NCBI RefSeq assembly: GCF_018320785.1
Contig: NC_054876.1
Coordinates: forward strand, 23,582,212-23,646,211
Length of the DNA stretch: 64,000 nucleotides
Direction: 5' to 3'
DNA from: Cheilinus undulatus
Lineage: Eukaryota; Chordata; Actinopteri; Labriformes; Labridae
Shown piece after piece: positions 37,501 through 48,210 of the stretch; position 1 is the stretch's first letter, and each line of letters opens with the position of its first letter. Both the position numbers and the translations under genes were made by a program. The notes below the pieces were generated by a model. It had not been told where the DNA came from and did no database searches. It worked only from the letters and a program-made list of their open reading frames with translations.

Positions 37501-39859
37501 GCTTTAGCTAAAGCAAACGAAGTGAACCACTGTTTGCATAACTACTTCGGAAACAGGTCTGTAAATTTTTTTATCCTGATTAAACCTCTGACCTTTTCCT
37601 GTTTTATCTATAAAATGTTACGTAGTCTTGTTTACAGTGTGGTTATTATTATTTTCATCTTTTAAACAGGTAGTGCATTTTACTGGCAAATTACATCACT
37701 CCCATTCTGACGGATGCAACTTCACACATTGTGGTCTGCTAGAGAGGGCTTCTGAGATCTGCAGTCTGTAGCCAGACCCCTTTCAATCATTTTGTCTGAC
37801 ACCAGTCCTTTGGTACTGGCACTCACACATAAAAATACTTCACTGAAGTGTCAGAAAGCAGAACTTTCATTCAACAAGCACCTTTAGCTCTGCTTAATGT
37901 AAAATATCCTTCACTGTCTCTGACTGCTTTACTGTATCTCAAATACAGTAAGAAAGCTCACTGTGGTAAAATTCCTCACCTCATATGCACATGTACACTA
38001 ATTGATTAATTTATTAACTGTAACTTAATGAATGCAGTAAAATGCCTTACCCAATATGCAAATTTGCACTTATTAATCTGTTCACCGTCCTAATTACTTA
38101 TTTAATCTATTTACCGTACTGAAATGCTGTAGTAATTAATCAGTCTACTCTAACTCAAACACTGTAAGAATGCTCTCTGTGGTAAAATGCCTCACCTCAT
38201 ATGCACATTTGCACTATTCAACTATCTTAAATGATCCTATCTTACTCATGTAATCTGCACACATCTTTATGTATTTTTCACTTCTGATCATGTCTAGTCT
38301 GCATTCTTGCACTCTGCACATCCTGCAACCATACTAGCAACACACACATTCTTATATATAAAAGGAAAAAACCTAGCAAGAGCTTGTATATATTTTAAGT
38401 TTTTTGTTTTTAAATATTTATCATTCAATTCCTGTGCATTGAGAGCAAAGCTAATCGGAGTCAAATTCCTTCTTGCGCAAGCAAATGAGGCCAATAAAGC
38501 TAAATCTGATTCTGAAAGGATTGATTTTGTCACTGTGATCCCATATGTTTCATAAAGAGACTTAAGTGTTAATTTGAGACTATTTCATAACCAGATTAAA
38601 ACTCGTCACAGGAGCTTCTGAGATGGAAAGATGAGGGGAAAATGATATTTTTTATGCAGCCGTCTTGACTTTTTTTTTTAGCATTTATTTAATCAATGTG
38701 GACACTAAATATTGTCAAATGGCACAAAAGTTTAGAAAGGATGTGACTTTTTTAGATATGTTAACAATAGAAAGATGACCTGATTAAATCAAATAATATC
38801 CAAGAATTAAATAGACACACTTTGTTTTTAGTTCTCTTTTGCTTTTCCTTTCTGACACTTGTTGTGTTGTCCTTTTCTTTCTACCTCTCCACATTGTCAC
38901 TCTTTCTCTTTCTTCTACCTCTTCGTAACTATTGCTGATCCTTTGATATAATTTTATAGTCCATGAGCCCAGTCATTCATGATTTCTTTTGAATGTTTTC
39001 TGCTTTCTTGTCACTTCCTCATAACTCATATCATCCTCTCTGGTGATCTTTCTTATCCAAGCTTTTACTTTCATCCATCCTGAGTCTCTTCACACCAGGT
39101 CTGACAACACCACTCATCTTTTTCTTTGTTTGTCTTTTAACTTGTTGTGTACCTTGACTTTCTTTCCCTGTATCTATTACCTTCTTTGGGGGATTTTTCC
39201 TTCAGAATGACAGTCCTGTTGTCCGGATCTGATCGTACCAGGATTACAGTGTGGTTGAGGTATTGTCCATCAGTGCTCTGGTGACAGGTGTAGTTTCCTC
39301 CATCCATCTCCCTCACCAGGACTCTGATGTGGTTCCCCTGCAGAGCTGGTTCAAGCTCCATACCTGAGACATATTATGTTCAGTGTGACACTAGCTTCAA
39401 CAGTGAAAACTCAGAGAAATGTCTACATCTGAGTTTTTATTACAGGGAGCGTAATGCATGGGCATTGTTAAGAGAACTAGTAGCGAAAGAAGAATTATCA
39501 GTCATAATAAAACCACATTACCATCTTTTTTCCAGATCACAGGCTGATTCTGATGAGCTCCTCCACATGTCAGGTTAACATACACCCTGCTGCCTTTACC
39601 ATAGGGCACCCTCAACACCAGAACTATAGACAAAAACACACAGAGGTTAAACATATACATATGTACAAAAAGTGAGGATAAATGACAAGGAAATGAGAAT
39701 TTGGTCTAAAATGCTCTATAACCCATATAGGAAGCCACTCCACACACCTTTGTGTGCCTACTAACCATTATCCATGAGAGGTTCAATGTCTGGCTGGTTG
39801 CTGTGAGTGTTGGCGCAGCATGAAGCAGCACACAGGAGCAGGAGGAACAACAAATGCAT
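34527..39859 (-). CDS. il12b: Interleukin-12 subunit beta (p40), 8 coding exons
   Basis: Coding exons in transcript order are 39859-39766, 39623-39522, 39363-39181, 36237-36132, 36048-35879, 35033-34873, 34747-34647 and 34554-34527. The total is 945 nt, 314 residues, with consistent phases. A signal peptide (MHLLFLLLLCAASCCA) opens the protein, with its ATG at the start of the first coding exon. The Ig-like D1 has Cys51 and Cys93 (GGNYTCHQ). The cytokine-receptor-like D2 has Cys131 and the C142-T-W144 motif (GSFHCTW). D3 includes VFSWGYPESWEKPCTYF, matching the mammalian WEYPDTW region. The mammalian WSEW signature corresponds to HWSNC at 301-305. Known role: secreted subunit that pairs with p35 (IL-12) or p19 (IL-23). 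Position next to ublcp1 and rnf145 matches mammalian IL12B. Teleosts have several p40 paralogues; which one this is was not resolved. Confidence 0.95.
35372..35662. mobile_element. Small hAT-like MITE (GGTTCCCAACC ends)
   Basis: GGTGGTTCCCAACCTTTTTT at the left and AGGTTGGGAACCAT at the right are inverse complements. The GGTTCCCAACCTTTTT end is widespread in vertebrate hAT MITEs. The interior contains a T-run and no coding sequence. No clean 8-bp duplication could be read. It lies in an il12b intron. Confidence 0.65.
36490..36662 (-). mobile_element. Degraded tRNA-derived SINE, minus orientation
   Basis: Read on the minus strand, this contains TTTCCTGCATGCC, CTGTTTCCCTCTCT and CTACTGTCCCACTCT followed by AATAAAGGCA. 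That is the same ordered body as the SINE at 53300-53482. The 5' tRNA-like head is diverged but still has a GTGGCCAGATGGGTAGG-like start. It has lost its poly(A) tail. Confidence 0.6.
37262..37517. repeat. AGCTAA-rich low-complexity repeat with inverted ends
   Basis: Units of AGCTAAAGCTAA and GCTAATGTAGCTA recur throughout. The left part (GTAGCTAATGTAGCTAAAGC) is matched by its inverse at the right (GCTACATTAGCTTTAGCTAA), so the tract could fold on itself. The origin is unknown; it may be a decayed MITE. Confidence 0.6.
37860..38530 (+). mobile_element. LINE-like 3' region ending in an L2-type tail
   Basis: Blocks such as CTCACCTCATATGCACAT and CTGTGGTAAAAT recur at intervals of about 235 bp (near 37961 and 38181). 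A diverged related block lies between them near 38040. The end reads AGTCAAATTCCTTCTTGCGC, then GGCCAATAAAGCTAAATCTG and ATTCTGA. A GCCAATAAAGCTGATTCTGA-like ending is typical of fish L2-clade retroposons. No reverse-transcriptase coding is left, so this is a 5'-truncated copy. Confidence 0.55.
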
Positions 39860-39989
39860 CTGAAATAAAGAATTATAAGTCCATTTATTACTGCCGGTGG
39901 TTATCATATCCTAAAAGGCTGAGGCTCAGTGACACACCTGGTCAGTAACACAATTAGAATTTATTTTGAGGAACTACAAGGACCTTTAA

Positions 39990-40607
39990 AGGGGACATAT
40001 TATGCAAAAATCACTTTTTGGGGGGCTTTTCTAACAAAAACATGTGCCCCTGGTATGTCAACAATCCCCTCAAATACCAGAAACCCCCCCCCCCCAACTT
40101 TCAGAAAATGTGTGCTCTAACAAGCCGTTCTCAGATTTTCCCCTCATGATGTCATATAGGGAGGAAGCACCCGCCCCCAGGTTTGGTTGGCCCTCCCTGC
40201 TTGGAAGAAAGTTCCACCCTCATCTCCTGATCTTCCTCTCAGCTGCCAGCTGAGATGCTGGATCGCTCAGTGGGTTACCCTGCTGACTTTTGTCTGGGGG
40301 ATTGATGGTTTGAATCCCAGTCAGGTCCTAAACTTTGGATAAAAGTGTCTGTAACATTGTAACATCAGGAGCGCCACATCCATTTCCTGAGAGGGGTGTG
40401 GTCAGGGGAGGAGTCAGACTGCTAATTACCATTTAAAGCCACAGACACAGAAACGGCTTGTTCTGAGAAGGGCTAGAACAGAGGGGTTTTTAGACATGCA
40501 AAAATCCAATATTGGAGTGTTTTTTTGAGCAACAAACTTCACAGGCATGTTTTGGGGACCTCTGAGAACAATATAAACCTGTCTTAAAAGGGTAAAATAT
40601 GTCCCCT
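39990..40607. mobile_element. piggyBac-type MITE with TTAA target duplication
   Basis: The termini AGGGGACATATTATGC and AAATATGTCCCCT (inverse AGGGGACATATTT) are inverted repeats. Both are flanked by TTAA (39986-39989 and 40608-40611), the piggyBac target duplication. The interior has no transposase and carries a tRNA-like insertion at about 40256-40370. It lies in the first intron of il12b, just upstream of the signal-peptide exon. A truncated relative lies at 33905-34175. Confidence 0.88.
40256..40370 (+). mobile_element. tRNA-like SINE segment inside the MITE
   Basis: TGGATCGCTCAGTGGGTTAC resembles a tRNA A-box region and GGTTTGAATCCCAGT a B-box. A TTTGGATAAAAGTGTCTG block follows, close to the 3' end of widespread fish SINEs. 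The spacing of the boxes fits an RNA polymerase III promoter. The flanking MITE sequence resumes afterwards, so this is a nested insertion. It is not a functional tRNA gene. Confidence 0.6.
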
Positions 40608-40738
40608 TTAATCTTAAATTGTAGCAATCAAATGGCATCAATCACACACTATCACTTCCTCACAGTTTGTATACCTCTCATCTCTGTTTTATATATATTT
40701 ACCTATTTTATCTTTTAGTTGTGCAATGCCTGAATTAA

Positions 40739-40930
40739 GATCAAGGAGATCTGTTTCAGGAAAAGGGTTTACATTTGAAAAAGGCAATATACTTAAGGCA
40801 AAACATACATAAAAAAATATTTGTTGCTTTGATAAGAGTGATTATTATTCACGTGAAAAATAAAATCTGGTTATCACAGCTCAGTATAATGGACCATGAA
40901 TTTGCTGACCTCCATGGGCCCCCCATTTGG
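40739..40930. repeat. Dispersed repeat, copy 2 (paralogous to 1338-1545)
   Basis: It contains the same ordered words as the copy near the window start: AAAAGGGTTT, AAAAGGCAATAT, TTTGTTGCT, GTGAAAAATAAAAT and CTCCATGGGCCCCCCATTTGG. The family is not recognised. It lies in the il12b first intron, directly beside a Tc1-type MITE. Confidence 0.5.
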
Positions 40931-40954
40931 CTAAGCCCAATCAAAGATGCTATA

Positions 40955-41412
40955 TACAATGCTTAACAAATTTATTAGACCACCTGTCATGTTTGTCCCA
41001 AAGACCATCCAGCATCATGAAGTGCTTTAATGCAGACTCTTTCATTTTCATTTGAACCATTTTGAACAGGAATGAGGAATTTCAAACTGGATTCACCCAA
41101 ATTTGAGCCGGCTCACTGGGCTTCTCTGAGAAGTCACAAATGAATCAAGCATAACATTCAACCACTAAAACTCAGTTTTCTGTTCAGGAATGAAAGTAAA
41201 TAACTATAATGTGACATATTAATCAAGAAATACTGATGCGCTTTACTATTTTTTCAGTTTTTTGTAAATCAGTAAATTTGAAAATTCAATCAATTTTCAA
41301 TTTTTGAAAAAAAAAAAAATCCAGTACCAATGCTGTTAATTTAGGGCAGCTGTGGCATAAACTTTACTTTGGTTAGGGTTAGGGTGGTCTCAAAAATTTG
41401 TTAAGCACTGTA
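40955..41412. mobile_element. Tc1-type MITE (TACA(A/G)TGCTTAACAAATTT ends)
   Basis: The left end TACAATGCTTAACAAATTTA and the inverse of the right end TACAGTGCTTAACAAATTTT match over about 30 bp, including the following GAGACCACC/TAGACCACC. Both edges are at TA. The 458-bp element has no transposase. It is in the il12b first intron. Confidence 0.88.
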
Positions 41413-41751
41413 GGTTAAAAAAGCAAGTGAGCAAATGAGGTTCTGAAAAAGAAAATGATTTTTGAAGAGTAAAATTTGACATAAAATTATAGTTAACTTA
41501 TTCATAATGTTTCTGTGAGAAAGATTCTCATTACAGAGAAAATAATCAAAACCAGCTGTGATACAGTTGTTACTTAATTTATGGATCCATGTCCACTTTT
41601 ACTTTGCTTTACTTTTACTTGCAACTAAATTCTTTCTAATAAAGGAATCTGTCATTATCAAGGAGTTTTAAGTGTAATGTGTTAAAATAACATCCATGCA
41701 TCTGAGTTTTTAAGGTAAAAGCTTTTGAATAATGAATGTAGTAGATCTTAC

Positions 41752-41876
41752 CTTGAAACCCAGTCTTGATCTTCAGTTAAAACAATGAGTGGAAGAGTAA
41801 AGTCAAAGAAGAATGACCGCCTGAGGTGGTTTTCAGTTTGTCTGCATGAACTCAGCGAGCGTCTCTGTATTTATGT
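41752..41876 (-). promoter_or_regulatory. il12b non-coding first exon with TATA-like box
   Basis: On the minus strand CATAAATAC at 41867-41875 is a TATA-like box. A transcription start about 25-30 bp downstream would be near 41840-41845. The exon ends at 41752 with the consensus donor TTTCAAG|GTAAGATC. The acceptor immediately before the ATG at 39859 gives a two-exon 5' UTR arrangement, as in mammalian IL12B whose exon 1 is also non-coding. The exact start site is inferred. Confidence 0.6.
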
Positions 41877-42789
41877 CTGCCTGAAGCAGGAGGGTGAAAA
41901 CCCAACAAGAAGAGGAACTACATCATGCTATCTGTGTGTGGGTGTGTGTGTGCTAGAGTGAGTGTGTTGTTACCTGCGAGTAAAGGCTGGTGATGTAAGA
42001 TTGATAATTCAGGCTATCATCTGGACACTTTAATTATTCATGTTTTAAATCTACTGATAAATGCTACTTCTCCATCCTATTCCCACAGTTTTCATCAGAT
42101 CCCCTTTGTGTCACTTTATTTTCACTGTCACAAGGATGATGACGACAGTCGAGAACAATAACACGGTTTATAATCAGTCATTTCCATTGTGAAACTGTGT
42201 GAATACTCGTGCAGCCACACAGACCAACATGGAGGAAGTCAGGACTACACGAGAGTCAGAAACCTTTGGGAAAAGGGAACCAGCACCACCACCATGTGAA
42301 AAAATGAACAGGTACTTTGGAAAATTACCCCAAGTTCTCTGGAATGAGAACAAGAAATCACTGGTAAAAAAGGCATGTGTTTAAGTGGAAAAGGGAATAA
42401 AAAGAAGCCTCTGAAAATTATCATCTAGGTAGTGTCTTTAAGAATATTCTCATTCTGCTTTATTTTGAGAGTCAGTCATTTATCTCTGCTGTTGTAGCAG
42501 CATACAGTTAAAGCATCAACACCATAAAATAGTAGTTTCAAAGTCAATCGAACAGTATGATGACTGTTAACAGGGAGAAAGGTTTCTACCTCATTACCAC
42601 TGAGCTGAATGTCTGCTTACAGCACAGCTTTATCCACAGACCACATCTCTAGAGAAGTGCACACAACTTTACAAGAAGAGTTCTCACAGCAGCTTCAGCC
42701 TTCAGCTGTCTAAAACAAAGGCAGAGGAAAAGAGACAGAAGCAGACAGTGATGGATAGAGCTATGAAGAGATTGAGACTGATTGAGCAA
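41877..42789. other. Intergenic region upstream of il12b
   Basis: No gene is seen. The segment nearest il12b presumably holds its promoter. A short GT-rich tract is present at about 41932-41951. No strong NF-kB consensus was identified by eye. Small open frames at 42199-42384 and 42649-42855 have no recognisable domain. Confidence 0.4.
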
Positions 42790-43925
42790 AAACCCTGCTG
42801 GATAAGTTGCTACTGGGAGGTAGTCAGTATTTAGTAGATTCACCTTTGCTTGCAATCACAGCCCTGAGTCTGTGTGGATAGGTCTCAATCAGGCTTGAAC
42901 ACCTGGGCACTGTAATTTTACTCCATTCCTCTTTGCAAAACTGCTCAAGCTCTGTCAGGTTCAACAAGGATCAGACATGAACAACTCTTTTCAAGTACAG
43001 CCACAAATTCTCTTTTGGATTGAGATCTGGGCATTGACTCGGCCACTTCAGAGCATTCACCATGTTGTCTTTAAACCATTTCTGTGTAGCTTTTGCTGTA
43101 TGCTTTGGGTCATTGTCTTGCTGGGAAATAAACCTTCTCCCAAGCCGTAGTTCTCTGGCAGACTGAATAAAATTGTCCCCCTGGATTTTCCTATTTTGGC
43201 AAGCCTTTCAGGGCCAGCTGCAAAGAAGCATCCCCACAGCATGATGCTGCCACCTTCATGCTTCACAGTGGGGATGGTGTGTTTGTGGTGATGTGCGGTG
43301 TTTGGTGTCCTCAGAGCATAAAGTCTTGTCTGATAGCCAAAAAGCACCATTTTGCTCTCTTCAGACCAAAGAATTGTCTTTCACTTGACCATAGAGTCTC
43401 CCACATGCCTTTTGGTGAACTGTAGACGAGATTTAATGAGTTTCCTCAACAGTGACTTTCTCTCCAATAAAGCTTCGACTGGCAAAGAATGCAGGCAACA
43501 GATGTTGTACGTAGAGTCTCTCCCATCTCAGCTGATGAAGATCATAACTCCTTCAGAGCTGGCTATCATAGGTGTCTTGGTGGCCTCTCTCACTGGTCTT
43601 CTTGCACAGTCACTCATTTTTTTTAGGACGGCCTGATCTATGCAGATCTACACATGTGCCATATTCCTTCCATTTCATGATGATGGATTTAACTGAACTC
43701 TGGGAGATCTTCAGTACCTCAAAGATTTTTTGTATCTATCCTCTGACATATACTTTTTAATGACCTTTTCTCTGAGTTGCTTCTAGTGTTCTTTTGTCTC
43801 CATGGTGTAATGGTAGTCAGGAATACTGATTCACCAGTGAATGGACCTTCCAGACACAGGTGGGGTTTTTTTGTCAAAAAAGGCCAAAATTTTATTGACC
43901 ATGATTGATCTATAAAATCAATGAA
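42790..43925 (-). mobile_element. Degenerate Tc1-like transposon of a third family
   Basis: The minus strand encodes scattered Tc1 transposase segments. They include a DLHRSGRPKK-like block near 43620-43650, a HTIPTVKHEGGSIMLWGCF block near 43200-43280, and a HRNGLKTTW-like remnant near 43060. A Met codon at 43801-43803 may be the old start. The frame is broken by stops and shifts. Clear terminal repeats are not visible, so the boundaries are approximate. Confidence 0.85.
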
Positions 43926-44189
43926 AGGCTAAAATATCCAAGGAGCCATCATTAAACACCATCAATTTTTGAACAGCAGTGAGTTGTTTTCTTTTCAAAA
44001 ACAACAAAAGTTGTGTACTGACATGTTTACAGTCACCATGGTTCGTGTTATGCAGTTCTATATGGCGTTTAGTCCTTTGGTATGGGCAGAGCTTGGTAGT
44101 GGCTATCACATGTATTGTTGCTCTGATTGGCCAGTAAAGATGTGACAGAGAGAACGTTCATCAAATCACCCTCCAAGTTTTTTTTTAAA

Positions 44190-44280
44190 GGCTCTGCCCT
44201 TTCCCAAACGCTGTATATGAAAGGTTTTCCAGTTGGATATGTGAAACACATTCATCTGGCATGTCAGGTTAGGTCATGAT
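44190..44280 (-). repeat. Interspersed repeat, reverse copy of 60300-60400
   Basis: Read on the minus strand this gives CCTGACATGCCAGATGAATG, then TTTCACAT, AACTGGAAAACC and GCGTTTGGGAAAGGGCAGAG. These match the ordered blocks of 60315-60395. It is part of a family with an internal palindrome; superfamily unassigned. A further partial match is near 9635. Confidence 0.65.
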
Positions 44281-45910
44281 GCCAGTCCTGAAATTAATAC
44301 CCAGCGCTAGCACTGAATATATAATTAATCTTCTTTTCTTTTTTTTTTTTAAATTTAAAGCAGCACTACATCCACTTTAAAACAAATGATCTGCTCCATC
44401 TGAAAGTCCTGTTTACAACACATATGGCTCTAATCATCTTCAGACACCATCACTCCTATAAAGTTTGGTAGTTTTGTGAAGTTTGCCCTTGTTTTGTGTC
44501 TGAATGTGGAGATGATTGATCAGTGTGTCCGTCTTTGCTACACAGAGCATGGTTCTCATTCCGACCAAAGGCAGATCTAGTGGTAGCCGAGGGCTGACCA
44601 GAGCCCTCCTGGAATGTGATTGACCACCCCAAAATCATAACAATGACTGCTTATTTGTCCTGTTAGCCATTAATGGGAAGCTATGATGCAGGCAATTTCT
44701 TTTTCTCCAAGCACATTCAGTTACTAAGCAAATCTTAACCAACAATACATTTGTTTAAATAATTATAATACTCTAAAGGTGAGGCATGTCAAAGTGGCCC
44801 TATCTTGAAATGATCTGTCTCGTCTGACGATCCTGTTTTGATTTGTTTGTCACAAAGAGGCATCACAATTGTTGTCTGTTAATTTCATTACTGGATACAA
44901 ACTCTTCACAGGAGCTTTAAGGAAAAACAGAATTTCAGTTGAATATGTTTTGGGAACACAATAAAAAAGAATGAGAAACAAATATGCCAGTCACACTTTG
45001 GGGAAGTTACCCTTACATACTGATTTATGGAGGAGTTTCCATTGTTCACTCATCTCCCACTAACATTAAACAATGCTCTTATCAATCTCTCTCTTATAAT
45101 AAGTGGAACAGCATTTCCTTTCAGAGACCCTCATTACAGTCAGAGCTTTTGAAAATTCAGCATCGCCATGCAGATATGTAAAAGGCAATGGATGACTGTC
45201 ATAAAGTTAGTCTTCCTAATGGTTTCAAAGAAAGTGTCAAATCAGGAAGGTGGTGCTGTTTTACTTTAAAACCACAGTGGAAACCACAATAATACTCATA
45301 ACCTATATTACAATGATTCTGTCAGTCATACTGAAACGTTTTACATTTGTTTCTTTTGAAATGGCAGAGTATTTTAAGAATAAAATCTCACAGCACCTCT
45401 CCAAAGGTATGAGCACACAGGTATTTCCTCCAAAATTCCTGACCAATTTCAGATTGCAGGGTATTTGAGAGGACTGATGATTTAATGCTAAATGACCATT
45501 TCTTGTATCACTTCCTCTAAGCCTGCCACACATGTACAGCCTGACCCGAAAGAGCCGTCTTCCTCTGCTCTGTAACTCGAAAGCACTTCCACACACCTTT
45601 GTGTGACTAACTGGCAAAAAGACGCAGGTGGCACACAGGTTTCTTCCTCATTCCATTACAAGGCGAGTGACATTTGATCATTCATACTCACACTGGGAAT
45701 GCCAGTTGGCAGCATTTCTGTCAGATGACACTGACTTAATTTGATTTTTGTCCCTAGAGGGCTGCTCTTCATCGATGTGTTTTTTTTTAGGAATTTTCTT
45801 GTTCTGCCTGGCTGGAATAATGAATACAAGAAAGAAAATGAAATGAGGGAAGAAGGAAGCTGTTCTGTCAAATGTGACTAAAGGCATAAAAAGTGGCCTA
45901 CACTGAAATT
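44281..45910. other. Intergenic region without recognised gene
   Basis: No gene is supported. Near 44560-44600 a TAGTGGTAGCCGAGGGCTGA block resembles the element end near 63603-63670. The rest is AT-rich with small open frames (for example 45250-45468 plus and 45303-45617 minus) that lack domains. Confidence 0.4.
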
Positions 45911-45921
45911 GGCCGTGAGCA

Positions 45922-46766
45922 TGGGCAGAGCCATGGGGTGGCTTATGGGGCTTTAGCCCCCAATGTTTTCTTAAAAGCCCCGAATCTTTCAGGTTAGTTG
46001 TATGTTGCTTATGTGTGTTGTGTTAGATAAATGCAAAATGAAATAAACAAAAAAAAATAAAAAAAAAAACAATTGGGTCTTGCTGATCACAGCATGGAAA
46101 TGTCATTTTAAAGTGTTTCAAAATCAGATTCTTTTTTTTTTTTACTTTTGAGATCGTACGTATGGAGGAGAATTTTGACTTTCTCTTAGAATTAAAAAAA
46201 ATGCATGCCCATTTTTTTAATGGCCCTAATACTCTTTCGTATCTATACATTCACTGCAGTGTAAAAGTGCTTTTAACATTGTTTTAAAAATACAATTTTT
46301 AGCATGCTGGTGAATAAATTAATATCTCCAACCCCAATTGTTCCTTTTTATGTGCTTTGTTTGAAAATGCAACACTTCAATTGTAAACCTTTTCACCAAA
46401 TTCCTACCCTACCTATACAATGTTCCATGAAATATTACCTTCAGACATTTTGAGGAGGCAGAAGTGAAAATTATTGGACTCCAGCATGATGTAAAACGAT
46501 TTTAGAATGATAATGGCACTTTTAGCTCAGTTAGGTTACGAAAAAAATGATGTTATCAATTAAGTACTTTATTTAGGTTGAACATTATTTTCGCCTGGAT
46601 GATGTGTAGATTTGTTGGCATTTTGAATTAAAATTTTATTTAAAAGTGTGCAAAAAAGTGCATTAAACTGATCGATAAGCAAAAAAATTCTGAGGAAGTG
46701 CCCACCCCTCAACCATCCTTTGTTTGGGCTTAGCCCTGGATTTTAAACATGTCTGGCTCCGCCCCT
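45922..46766. mobile_element. Mutator-like non-autonomous element with 11-bp target duplication
   Basis: The termini TGGGCAGAGCCATGGGG and GGCTCCGCCCCT (inverse AGGGGCGGAGCC) are imperfect inverted repeats. They are followed inwards by GGGGCTTTAGCCCC on the left and GGGCTTAGCCCT on the right. The flanks carry an 11-bp direct repeat, GGCCGTGAGCA, at 45911-45921 and 46767-46777. The true duplication may be 10 bp, with the last A part of the element. Duplications of 9-11 bp are typical of Mutator-like elements. The 0.85-kb interior is AT-rich and non-coding. Confidence 0.75.
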
Positions 46767-46849
46767 GGCCGTGAGCAACCAGTGTCATGAATTCTGCATT
46801 TTGATAAATCCGCTTATTTGACCTTAGGACAAAAACCCTACTGAAAGTG

Positions 46850-48210
46850 TAGGCGTTCTTCTTAGATATTATTATTTTGGCCCTTCACGGCTTGTTTTGA
46901 GGACCATAACCTGTCTACAAAGTCCCCAAAACCTTCCAGAAAATTCTCCCTCAGAGGATATTTTGTCTGGTAGTAGAATCATGCAAGTCCCTTGTACAGG
47001 ACCCCACATTTGAGATAGGGGACTGGGTAAGAGTAACATGCAGGTTTCATCGGATCGTCTCCAAATTTTTTGTGCTTATTCTAGATAGACATCAAAAGCT
47101 GGATGAATTGTGAGTTTTCACCCCAGTGTGGGGCAGGAATCGAGGCCCCAAGTTGGACATTTAAAAAAATATTTTTTACAGTGCGCCAACTATTTTGATT
47201 CTATTTAACTCTGCAGCGTGTATGTCAGTCATCACCTACTTCACAGAGATTGATCTTGAATACATTGATGGATGAGTTTCATCACTTGTTACAGCGACCT
47301 CTTCTGCCAACTGACCATTTCCTCCTGACTTTTGATTTTTACCTCTAAAACCCCCGCATACCATTCAGCATAGGCATATGATTTTCAGTCTGCTTATAGA
47401 TCATCATCAGACCTACAAAAAAACCACTGGGACCCATACCCAAATCCCAACAGGAAGTCCACCATCTTCATTTCAACTTCAAAATAAGGTGTTTTTGATG
47501 GTGATGGATTACTGTAAGCTGTTGCAACTATACATCATTCTATGTTTTTCTACTCTTTCTGGCAAGGCAACAGTATCACACTGGACACGGCCACATGCAA
47601 ACATGTCATCATGGCACCTTTTCCTGCCAACAGGAAGTGACACAAATGCATCATTTGTCTATTCCTATTTCTGTGCTGAAAGTATCAAAATCACATTTTT
47701 CAACTGAATTCCTAAATAATCACCTGAAACACTTGGGCTTTATTAATGGATCCTTCACTGGCAAGTGTTTTGACATCTCGCCAATTTCACAGGAAGTTGC
47801 CGACTCACATGAATTATCTAATTTGCTTCAAATTTCACATGTATGATCAAGGTCTTCCCCTATACACATTCAAATGTTCATGTCATGGTTTTGTTGTAGA
47901 GTTGACACAACTGGGCCATTTCTTCATTCCTATTACTGAGTAGCTGTAAGTTCAGATTTTAATAGAAAGCTTCAATATTTGTTCACATCACTGACATATG
48001 CTATTAAAGAAAGCCTTAGTGGTGATGGTAACCATTTTTGATATCACACCATTTCACAGGAAGTTGGCATAATTCTCATATGAAACATCTGATTCGCTTC
48101 AAATTTCACATGTACGATCAAGGTCTGCCCTTCTACACATTTCAATGCCAATTTCATGATTTTGCTGTTGCACCACCAACTGTAGGAAGCCATTACACCT
48201 CCAACATAAA
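46850..48210. repeat. Degenerate interspersed repeat with two 267-bp-spaced units
   Basis: The block TTTCACAGGAAGTTG, followed by GCTTCAAATTTCACATGTA(T/C)GATCAAGGTCT, occurs at 47785 and again at 48052, 267 bp apart. ACAGGAAGTGACACAAATGC at about 47630 looks like a third, partial unit. The stretch before it has CCCCAAAACC, CAGTGTGGGGCAGGAATCGA and similar words seen in fish interspersed repeats. It has no coding domain; the open frames at 47378-48349 reflect the repeat. Confidence 0.6.

Larger units (their letters stand above)
36238..39180. other. il12b intron 3 with repeats
   Basis: This is intron between the coding exons at 36132-36237 and 39181-39363. It holds a SINE (36490-36662), an AGCTAA-rich repeat (37262-37517) and a LINE-like 3' end with internal repeats (37860-38530). 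The segment 38800-39170 is pyrimidine-rich (TTTC/CTCTTT), which is common upstream of vertebrate exons. No additional exon is visible. Confidence 0.55.

Noticed and set aside
40256-40330. A second possible tRNA gene
   Set aside because: It has the box spacing of a tRNA but is followed by a SINE-type tail and is embedded in a MITE.
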